Assembly (NCBI GenBank): GCA_029781595.1
Contig: JAKOWJ010000161.1
Coordinates: forward strand, 1-64,000
Direction: 5' to 3'
DNA: 64,000 nt
Origin: Pseudomonadota bacterium
GTDB lineage: Bacteria; Pseudomonadota; Gammaproteobacteria; Burkholderiales; Usitatibacteraceae
This document shows positions 1-6,422 of the stretch, one piece after another. Each line of letters begins with the position of its first letter. Position 1 is the first letter of the stretch. Both the position numbers and the translations under genes were made by a program. Under the pieces are notes generated by a model, which saw only the letters and a program-made list of their open reading frames with translations, had not been told where the DNA came from and searched no databases.

Positions 1-107
1 GACCCCCCTGAAGGGTCGTCCGAGACCAGGACGTTGATAGGCCGGGTGTGCAAGGGCGGTAACGCCTTGAGCTAACCGGTACTAATTGCCCGTGCGGCTT
101 GACTCTA
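1..107 (+). rRNA. rrl: 23S ribosomal RNA, 3' end (partial)
   Basis: The first ~107 bases match the conserved 3' terminus of bacterial 23S rRNA, including the GTTGATAGGCCGGGTGTG block, the GAGCTAACCGGTACTAAT block and the closing GGCTTGACTCT. The gene enters from the left, so only its last portion is present. The exact 3' end (about 107) is judged by comparison with the remembered E. coli terminus and may be off by a few bases. Confidence 0.95.
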
Positions 108-224
108 TAACTCTGCATCGAACGCCTGTGCGCCACCCGCGCGCGAGGCAACGCATCACCCAACCACCTTCCCCATCCCCGAACCAGCGCGTGGATGCCC
201 CCTAGAGGCACCCACGACACCGAA

Positions 225-341
225 TTCCTGGCGACCATAGCGCGTTGGCCCCACCCCTTCCCATCCCGAACAGGACCGTGAAACGACGTCGCGCCGATGA
301 TATTGCGGACTACCCGTGAGAAAGTAGGTCATCGCCAGGGC
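225..341 (+). rRNA. rrf: 5S ribosomal RNA
   Basis: The segment starts with CCTGGCGACCATAGCG and ends with CATCGCCAGG, so the two ends form the 5S helix I. Internal landmarks of 5S are present (CCCATCCCGAACAGG, GTGAAACG, CGCCGATGATA, GAGAAAGTAGGTC). It lies ~118 nt after the 23S tail, as in a normal 16S-23S-5S operon. Ends are accurate to a few bases. Confidence 0.95.
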
Positions 342-352
342 CTTACCCCCAG

Positions 353-385
353 AAAGCCCGATCCCAAAAAGGATCGGGCTTTTTG
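353..385 (+). terminator. Intrinsic terminator of the rRNA operon
   Basis: AAAGCCCGATCC pairs perfectly with GGATCGGGCTTT across a short A-rich loop and is followed by a T run. This 12-bp stem plus U tract 12 nt after the 5S gene is a textbook Rho-independent terminator that should isolate the rRNA operon from the cyclase gene downstream. Confidence 0.9.
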
Positions 386-463
386 CTTTGCAGGACCGCC
401 TTGCGCGGCCCGGGGGCGGGCGATACCCTCCGATCGAGCGATCCTCCGCGAGATCGCGACCCG

Positions 464-2350
464 ATGGCGACGACCCGCGCACCCCAACCCGGAACGGCCA
501 CGCCCGCCGCGGCCCTGGCAGCCTTCGCCAGGCGCGCGTGGGGACGTCCCCGTTCCCGAAGCATCGCCCTGTACCTGCTCGTCGTGCTCGCCGTCGCGAT
601 CGCGAGCAGCGTGCCCGGCCCCGAAGAGGCACCGCTGGCGAAGATGCAGCGAGCCGCCTTCGACTGGCAGATGCAGCTCCTGCGCCGCCACTGGCCGCTG
701 CCGATCGCCAACGACGTCGTCCTCGTGGGCATCGACGAGGGCAGCGAGGAGGCGTTCACGGAGCCGCTGGCACTGTGGCACCGCCACTTCGCCCGGTTGC
801 TCGACGCCCTGGGAGAAGCCGGCCCGCGCGCGATCGGCGTGGACGTCGTGCCTCCCGAGCGCTCCTACGACGACATCCTGCCCGGCAGCGACCTCGCCCT
901 CTTCCGCGCGATCCGCGATGCGAGCCGGCGCTGCCCGGTCGTGTTCGCCCTCACGGTCGACAAGGAGGGCAGAGCCGCCCGGATGCATCCCACGTTCGTG
1001 CGCGTGGTGGGCGAGGCCGGGCTGGGATTCGACCAGCAGCTGCGCGACCCCGACTCCGTCTTCCGGCGCTTCAGCGAGGACGAGCTGGGGCAGGACCGGC
1101 CGGCGCCCACGCTCTCGGGCCAGATCCTGCGCGCCATCGGGCGCCCCGTCGGCTCCGGGTACGTCGACTACAGCGTCGGCGGCCCCGTCACCTACGTCCC
1201 GATGCAGGACGTGATCGCGTGGAAGGAGGCCGGTCTCGCCTCGCGCCTGCGGGACGCCTTCGCCGGCCGGATCGTGCTCGTCGGCTATGTCCAGAAGCGC
1301 GCCGACCGGTGGCAGCTTCCCGTGCAACTCATCGCCGTCGAGGCGGCGGAGGGCCAGGCGAGGCTCAACCAGCCCGGGGTCATCACGCACCTTCAGACCC
1401 TGCGCAGCCACCTCGCGCACGGTCTCCTGCAGCCCCTGCCCGCGGGGCTGCGCTGGGCGCTCTGCCTGCTGGCGGCGGGCCTCGTGTTCCTGCGCCTGAG
1501 GCTCGCCGTCTCGCTCGCCGTCGTCGTGGTCCTCACGGTCGCGATGGTCGCCATCGGCCTCTACGCCATTCGCGCCCACCAGGTGCTCATGCCCGTGGCC
1601 CCGCTCGCCTTCACGCTCTGGGCCGGATTCGTCACGCGGGCGATCGCCGACGGGATCGACAATACGGTCGAAAGGGGACGGCTGCGGCGCACCTTCGCCG
1701 GCCAGGTGAGCCCGGCCGTGATGAGCGAGATGCTCGCGGGCAGCCTCTCGCCCGGCGTGAGCGGGCAGCTGGCGGAGGTGTGCATCCTCTTCAGCGACGT
1801 GCGCGACTTCACCACGCTCTCCGAGCGCATGTCGCCGGTCGTGGTGACGACCGTGCTGCAGCGCTACTTCGACCGCATGGTGCGGGCCGTCCATCGCCAC
1901 GAGGGCACGGTGGACAAGTTCATCGGCGACGGGATGATGGTCCTCTTCGGCGCGCCGCAGACCTCTCCCGACTCGTGCGGCAACGCGGTGCGCTGCGCGC
2001 TCGACATGATGCGCGAGCTCGACAGCCTGAACGCGGACTTCGAGGCCGAGGACCTGCCCACCCTCACCATCGGCATCGGCATCAACTTCGGCGTGGTCAC
2101 GGTGGGCAACATCGGCTCGTCGGAGCGTCACAACTACTCGGCCATCGGGGACGCGGTGAACGTCGCCGCGCGCCTGGAGGGCCTCACCAAGGAACTCGGG
2201 CGTAAGATACTCATCACCGAGGCCGTCGTGGCGCGGATCGGGTCGGGCTTCCAGTTCGACCCGCTCGGCAGCCACCAGGTCAAGGGGCACAGCCCCGTGA
2301 GCATCTGGGGCATCCGCACCGCAAGGCCCACGCCCGAACCGACAGGCTGA
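464..2350 (+). CDS. CHASE2-domain class III adenylate/guanylate cyclase (membrane sensor)
   Basis: Predicted 628-aa membrane-bound cyclase that would make cAMP (or cGMP) in response to an extracytoplasmic signal. One N-terminal membrane segment (~residues 36-52) is followed by a periplasmic CHASE2 domain (~53-325), three membrane helices (~330-396) and a C-terminal class III cyclase domain. Both metal-binding aspartates are visible (FSDVRDF, Asp445; GDGMM, Asp489), as is the NVAAR transition-state motif (566-570), so the enzyme should be active. The ATG at 464 is preferred to an upstream in-frame start at 383, which lies inside the rRNA terminator. Eleven nt separate it from the FecR-like gene downstream, so the two are probably one operon. 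Substrate choice (ATP or GTP) is not determined here. Confidence 0.88.
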   Translation: MATTRAPQPGTATPAAALAAFARRAWGRPRSRSIALYLLVVLAVAIASSVPGPEEAPLAKMQRAAFDWQMQLLRRHWPLPIANDVVLVGIDEGSEEAFTEPLALWHRHFARLLDALGEAGPRAIGVDVVPPERSYDDILPGSDLALFRAIRDASRRCPVVFALTVDKEGRAARMHPTFVRVVGEAGLGFDQQLRDPDSVFRRFSEDELGQDRPAPTLSGQILRAIGRPVGSGYVDYSVGGPVTYVPMQDVIAWKEAGLASRLRDAFAGRIVLVGYVQKRADRWQLPVQLIAVEAAEGQARLNQPGVITHLQTLRSHLAHGLLQPLPAGLRWALCLLAAGLVFLRLRLAVSLAVVVVLTVAMVAIGLYAIRAHQVLMPVAPLAFTLWAGFVTRAIADGIDNTVERGRLRRTFAGQVSPAVMSEMLAGSLSPGVSGQLAEVCILFSDVRDFTTLSERMSPVVVTTVLQRYFDRMVRAVHRHEGTVDKFIGDGMMVLFGAPQTSPDSCGNAVRCALDMMRELDSLNADFEAEDLPTLTIGIGINFGVVTVGNIGSSERHNYSAIGDAVNVAARLEGLTKELGRKILITEAVVARIGSGFQFDPLGSHQVKGHSPVSIWGIRTARPTPEPTG

Positions 2351-2361
2351 AAGAGGTCGAC

Positions 2362-3201
2362 ATGGAAAAGCTCATTCGCGCACTCGCCATCGCCGCCGCC
2401 TTCGCGGCCCTTCCGGGGCAGGCGGCCGACGGCATCGCCTTCATCACCAACCTCAAGGGCGAGGTGTCCGTGGACGGCGCGCCGCGGCCGCTGCTCATGA
2501 GCGAGCTCGCCAAGGGCCAGAAGGTCGTCGTGGGCAAGGACGGGCTCGTCTCGGTCATGTTCATCCAGTCCGGCAAGGAATACGCCCTTCGCGGGCCGGG
2601 GGACTACACGCTCGGCGAGCGCGACATCACCTCGGGCAGCGGCATGCCGCCCGCCGCGCGCGAGACCCCGTGGCGCGCCAGCGGGGAGGTTCTCGTGAAG
2701 GTGGCCCGGACGTCCTCGGCCTCCATCCGCATGCGCTCGATCGCGCCGCCGAGGGCGGCGACGAAGCCGGTGCTCGAGTACCCCGCCGACGGCTCGGTCG
2801 CCTCGCTCCAGCCGGTGTTCCGGTGGCACGGCGCGGACCCGAACGCGGCCGTCGAGGTCGGCGTGTGGCTCGTGGGACAGGATGGCCAGCCGTTCCCGTC
2901 GGCGAAGGTGAAGGGGGACACCCACCGCTTCTCCGCCAGGCTCAAGCCCGATACGGAGTACGCCTGGACGGTTTCTGCCGGCGGCCGGGAGCTCGGCTCG
3001 GCGAAGTTCCGGACGCTCCCCGCGGCGGCCATCGCCGAGGCGGAGCGGCGGCGCCCCACCGAGCGGGCGGAGTTCTCCGACAGGCTGATGTACGCCCTGC
3101 TGCTGCACGAGCTGGGCGCGGAACAGGACGCCAGGGAGGCCTGGGGCCGGCTCGCGCGCGAGCGCGCCGACCTGCCCGAGCTCGCGAGCCTCGCGCGCTA
3201 G
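2362..3201 (+). CDS. Secreted FecR-like domain protein, paralogue 1
   Basis: 279-aa exported protein with a cleavable signal peptide ending near AQAAD. Residues ~25-100 resemble the FecR/LPS-assembly-like beta domain (LKGEVSVDG, GLVSVMFIQSG, GPGDYTL). A central beta-sandwich-like segment follows (PVFRWHG, YAWTVSAGG), then a C-terminal helical segment ending ELGAEQDAREAW. RBS AGAGG precedes the ATG. It sits 11 nt after the cyclase and 14 nt before its own paralogue. Biochemical role unknown. The link to the CHASE2 cyclase is inferred from position only; FecR-like periplasmic domains often take part in envelope signal relay. Confidence 0.7.
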   Translation: MEKLIRALAIAAAFAALPGQAADGIAFITNLKGEVSVDGAPRPLLMSELAKGQKVVVGKDGLVSVMFIQSGKEYALRGPGDYTLGERDITSGSGMPPAARETPWRASGEVLVKVARTSSASIRMRSIAPPRAATKPVLEYPADGSVASLQPVFRWHGADPNAAVEVGVWLVGQDGQPFPSAKVKGDTHRFSARLKPDTEYAWTVSAGGRELGSAKFRTLPAAAIAEAERRRPTERAEFSDRLMYALLLHELGAEQDAREAWGRLARERADLPELASLAR

Positions 3202-3215
3202 GCCGGGGCCGGACC

Positions 3216-4037
3216 ATGGGTGCGCTCGTCCGGGCCCTCGCGTTCGCCGTCGCGTTCGCCGGCGCCCACGCGCAGGCGGCCGACCCGGTCGCGTTCCTCG
3301 CCGACCTGAAGGGCGACGTGGTCATGGACGGCGTCGGGCGCCCGCCGGTCTTCGCCGAGCTGCTGCCCGGCACCCGGCTCGCGCTGGGCCCGGGCGCGAC
3401 CGGCGCCGTGATGTTCGTCACGAGCGGAGAGGAATTCGCGATCAAGGGCCCCGGCGAGTTCGTCGTCACGCGAGGCGGCGTCAAGGCCGATCGGGGCGAG
3501 GAGCCGAAGCGGCGCTCGCCCCCGGTGCGCGCGGGCGGCCCCACGGTCGTTCGGGTGTCGCGGGCCGCAACGGCGAGCCTTCGCATGCGGAGCCTGGCCG
3601 TGCCGGCTGCCGCGCAGGATGGCCCCCAGTATCCCGTGAATGCCCGGATCGCGACCCTGAACCCCGTGCTGCGCTGGAAGGCCGACGACGGGACTCCCCA
3701 ATCGGTCACGGTATCCACCGTGGCGGGCCGGGAGGTCTTCCGCGCCACCGCGCGCGGAACCTCGCTGCAGGTGACCACGCGCCTCGCACCCTCCCAGGCC
3801 TACCTGTGGAGCGTGTCCACGGGCGGCAAGTCGCAGGAGAGCCGCTTCGAGACGCTGGCGGCCGAGGCCATCGCCGCCGCGGAAAAGGCCCGGGCCGCGG
3901 CCAGGAGCTTCGCGGACCGCGCGGCCCTGGCCATGCGCCTGGAGGAGCTCGGCGCCGAGCAGGACGCCCGGGAAGTGTGGGCGCAGCTCGCGACGGAGCG
4001 CCCCGACCTGCCCGAGCTCGCGGGCCTCGCGCGCTAG
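3216..4037 (+). CDS. Secreted FecR-like domain protein, paralogue 2
   Basis: 273-aa exported protein with the same architecture as the gene before it: signal peptide, FecR-like segment (LKGDVVMDG, AVMFVTSG, GPGEFVV), beta-sandwich segment (NPVLRWK, YLWSVSTGG) and a helical tail with the shared block ELGAEQDAREVW and a PDLPELA.LAR C-terminus. ATG at 3216 chosen because the signal peptide begins there; longer in-frame starts run through the previous gene. The pair clearly arose by tandem duplication. Similarity is strongest at the C-terminus and in the RMRS motif, while the middle has diverged. Function unknown. Confidence 0.7.
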   Translation: MGALVRALAFAVAFAGAHAQAADPVAFLADLKGDVVMDGVGRPPVFAELLPGTRLALGPGATGAVMFVTSGEEFAIKGPGEFVVTRGGVKADRGEEPKRRSPPVRAGGPTVVRVSRAATASLRMRSLAVPAAAQDGPQYPVNARIATLNPVLRWKADDGTPQSVTVSTVAGREVFRATARGTSLQVTTRLAPSQAYLWSVSTGGKSQESRFETLAAEAIAAAEKARAAARSFADRAALAMRLEELGAEQDAREVWAQLATERPDLPELAGLAR

Positions 4038-4072
4038 CGGGGCGGATCCGGCGGCGCGCGCCGCCCGTGATT

Positions 4073-4081
4073 TGCGATAAT
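4073..4081 (+). promoter_or_regulatory. Possible extended -10 promoter for the caspase-like gene
   Basis: TGCGATAAT is an extended -10 element (TGn plus 5 of 6 matches to TATAAT), 45 nt before the ATG at 4126, in an otherwise GC-rich gap. No good -35 hexamer is visible, which fits an extended -10 promoter. It would allow the caspase-like gene to be expressed apart from the upstream operon. Confidence 0.4.
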
Positions 4082-4125
4082 CCCGGCACGGGCCGGTGCA
4101 CGAGTACCCTCGGCCCGCCAGGACG

Positions 4126-6159
4126 ATGAACCCGAACCCCCTCTTCACCAGGCTGGCGGCGCGTGCCGCGGCCGCCGCAATCGCGTTCCTCACGGTCGCC
4201 GCAGCGCCCGCGCAGGCCGACGGTCGCGTGGCGCTGCTGATCGGCAACAACGCGTACCCCACCGCGCCGCTGCGCAACGCGGTCAACGACTCGCGCGACC
4301 TGGGCGCCGCCCTCCGGGAACTGGGCTTCAGGACCATCGTCCGGGAGAACACGACGCGGGCGCAGATGATCGCGGCGATCCAGGAGTTCGGAAAGGCGCT
4401 GGACGGCGCCGACGCGGCGCTGTTCTTCTACGCCGGCCACGCCATGCAGTTCAAGGACCGCAACTACCTCATCCCGATCGACGCGGTGATGGCCTCGGAG
4501 GACGACGTCACCTTCTTCTCCGTGGAGGTCTCGCAGGTTTTCGACCGCATGGAGCGCGCCCGCACGAAGTTCAACTTCGTGATCCTCGACGCCTGCCGCG
4601 ACAACCCCTTCCGCGACACCTTCAAGGTCACGGCCTCGGGCCTTGCGCAGATGAGCGGCCCTTCCGGCACGCTCATCGCGTACTCCACCGCCCCGGGCGC
4701 CACCGCGGCCGACGGTTTCGGCCGCAACGGCATCTACACTGGCCAGCTCCTGCAGAACATCAAGATCCCCGACATGCCCGTCGAGGTGCTGTTCCGCAAG
4801 GTGCGGGAGGGCGTGGAGCGCGACACCAAGCGGCTGCAGACGCCGTGGGAGCTCTCCTCCATCAAGGGCGACTTCGTGTTCAATGCCACGGGCCGGCTCG
4901 CGGGGGCGGCGCCCTCCGGCGCGGGCCCCTCGGCCGACGTCGCGGCGCAGCTGGAGCTGCAGTTCTGGAAGAGCGTGCAGGAGTCGTCGAGCCCGGCGGA
5001 CATCCAGGCCTACCTCGACAAGTACCCCAATGGCGTGTTCGCGCCGCTCGCGCGCAACCGCATCGATGCCCTCGTTGGACGCGGGCGAGCCTCGCCGGCC
5101 CCTGCCGTCGTCGCGTCCGCGCCCGCGACGGCGAAGTCGACACCCCCGATCCAGCGGAACGCCGCCGTCGGCCAGGCCGCCGTTCCGGCGCCGACGGAAC
5201 CGAAGGCGGCGACCGCCCCGCCGCCGGCGGAGCCGACCGCCAAGGCCGCGCCTCCCGTCGAAAAGGCGGCCAAGCTGGCGTCGCCGGCGCCCGCGAAGCC
5301 CTCGCCCGCGGATGCGGCCCCGGTGACCGTGCCCGCGCCGCCGCCCAAGCCCAAGGAGAAGGACGACCTCCCCGGCCGCGAGATCGCGCCGGGCGTGCGC
5401 GAGGTCACCTACGCGGACGGGTCCGTCTACGTGGGCGCCATGCGCGGCATCCTGCTGCACGGCAAGGGCCAGTACACGTCGAAGGCTTTCAAGTACGACG
5501 GCGAGTTCCAGAACGGGCTGAAGCAGGGCCACGGAAAGTACGAGTGGGAGAACGGCGACCGCTACGAGGGCGACTTCGCGGACGACCGGCCCAGCGGGCA
5601 CGGCAAGTACCTCTTCGCCAACGGCGACACCTACGAGGGCGACGTGAAGGCGGGCGTGATCTCCGGCCGGGGCACCTACGTCACGCGCTCGGGCGACCGC
5701 ATCGAGGGCACCTTTGCCGACGGCCGCGCGAACGGCGTGGGGATCTACCGCTTCTCCAGCGGCGACCGCTACGAGGGCGAGATGGCCGACGGCAAGCCCC
5801 AGGGCAAGGGCCGCTACTTCGCGAAGAACGGCGACCGCATCGAGGCCGTCTTCGTCGGCGGGCGGGCGCAGGGCCGCGGCGTGTACCGCTTCGCCAACGG
5901 CGACCGCTACGAGGGCGAGCTGACGGATGGCGCCATCACGGGCACGGGCGCCTACTTCTACGCCTCGGGGCCGAAGTACGAGGGCCAGATCGCCAACGGC
6001 ACGCCCCAGGGCCAGGGCGTCTTCTGGTTCGCGGACGGGTCGCGCTTCGACGGCGTCTTCGAGAAGGGTCTCGCGAAGGCCAAGGGCGTACTCATCCGCC
6101 CCGATGGCGGGCGCACCGACGCCGAGATCGTCGACGGGGCGGTGCGCCTGCTCAACTAG
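4126..6159 (+). CDS. Exported caspase-like (peptidase C14) protein with C-terminal MORN repeats
   Basis: 677 aa. A signal peptide (to ~residue 35) is followed by a caspase p20-like domain: VALLIGNNAY, catalytic His105 in YAGHAMQ, and catalytic Cys157 in DACRDNPF, so the dyad is intact. A short helical segment (~residues 275-310, FWKSVQESSSPADIQAYL) follows, as often seen in proteobacterial caspase homologues. Next come an Ala/Pro-rich linker (~320-425) and about ten MORN repeats (~428-665; YEGDF, YEGEM, YEGEL types). MORN repeats commonly bind lipids or partner proteins, which suggests the protease is tethered to the envelope. The substrate is unknown. ATG at 4126 is chosen over a GTG ten codons upstream because the signal peptide starts there. 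Confidence 0.85.
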   Translation: MNPNPLFTRLAARAAAAAIAFLTVAAAPAQADGRVALLIGNNAYPTAPLRNAVNDSRDLGAALRELGFRTIVRENTTRAQMIAAIQEFGKALDGADAALFFYAGHAMQFKDRNYLIPIDAVMASEDDVTFFSVEVSQVFDRMERARTKFNFVILDACRDNPFRDTFKVTASGLAQMSGPSGTLIAYSTAPGATAADGFGRNGIYTGQLLQNIKIPDMPVEVLFRKVREGVERDTKRLQTPWELSSIKGDFVFNATGRLAGAAPSGAGPSADVAAQLELQFWKSVQESSSPADIQAYLDKYPNGVFAPLARNRIDALVGRGRASPAPAVVASAPATAKSTPPIQRNAAVGQAAVPAPTEPKAATAPPPAEPTAKAAPPVEKAAKLASPAPAKPSPADAAPVTVPAPPPKPKEKDDLPGREIAPGVREVTYADGSVYVGAMRGILLHGKGQYTSKAFKYDGEFQNGLKQGHGKYEWENGDRYEGDFADDRPSGHGKYLFANGDTYEGDVKAGVISGRGTYVTRSGDRIEGTFADGRANGVGIYRFSSGDRYEGEMADGKPQGKGRYFAKNGDRIEAVFVGGRAQGRGVYRFANGDRYEGELTDGAITGTGAYFYASGPKYEGQIANGTPQGQGVFWFADGSRFDGVFEKGLAKAKGVLIRPDGGRTDAEIVDGAVRLLN

Positions 6160-6192
6160 CCGGGCGAGGTGCGGGGCGGCCCCCGCCTGCGG

Positions 6193-6198
6193 TATAAT
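6193..6198 (+). promoter_or_regulatory. Consensus -10 hexamer (TATAAT) before a 42-aa ORF
   Basis: A perfect TATAAT occurs 28 nt before the small ORF's ATG. Such a sequence is rare by chance at this base composition. The -35 region is not recognisable. It starts a short transcription unit that ends at the hairpin 6378-6400. Confidence 0.5.
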
Positions 6199-6225
6199 TC
6201 GCGGTTTCGCAAACCCGGAGCTCCC

Positions 6226-6354
6226 ATGGCCGAACGCAAACGTACCCGACGCAACACCCTCGAGCGCCGGTGCCTCCCGAAGGCCTTCAAGCGCCTCTTC
6301 CTGGGCGCCCCGAAGTCCACCTTCAAGGTGCTCGAGCTGATCAAGAAGAACTGA
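6226..6354 (+). CDS. Small, strongly basic protein (42 aa), unknown function
   Basis: The ORF begins MAERKRTRRNTLERR and ends ELIKKN; about a third of its residues are Lys or Arg, and there is one Cys. No signal peptide or membrane segment. It has its own consensus -10 element upstream and a good terminator downstream, which argues that it is a real transcript rather than chance coding potential. The charge suggests nucleic-acid or ribosome binding, but that is inference. I do not recognise the family. Confidence 0.6.
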   Translation: MAERKRTRRNTLERRCLPKAFKRLFLGAPKSTFKVLELIKKN

Positions 6355-6375
6355 CCGGGAACCCCCGCTCGAGAA

Positions 6376-6400
6376 AAGGGCCGCGCGAGCGGCCCTTCTT
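6376..6400. terminator. Bidirectional intrinsic terminator
   Basis: AAGGGCCGC - GCGA - GCGGCCCTT forms a 9-bp stem with a tetraloop. It is followed by CTTCTT on the plus strand and by TTCTC after the extended stem on the minus strand. It sits between the small plus-strand ORF and the convergent pepN gene, and could serve both. Confidence 0.75.
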
Positions 6401-6422
6401 CTTTCCGGCGTCCGGGGCGGGG

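Noticed and set aside
108-224. tRNA in the 23S-5S spacer
   Set aside because: No cloverleaf, TTCGA or CCA features are visible.
5400-6130. Regular DNA repeats resembling a CRISPR-like array
   Set aside because: The periodicity (~69 nt) comes from MORN protein repeats in frame; no identical repeat units or spacers.
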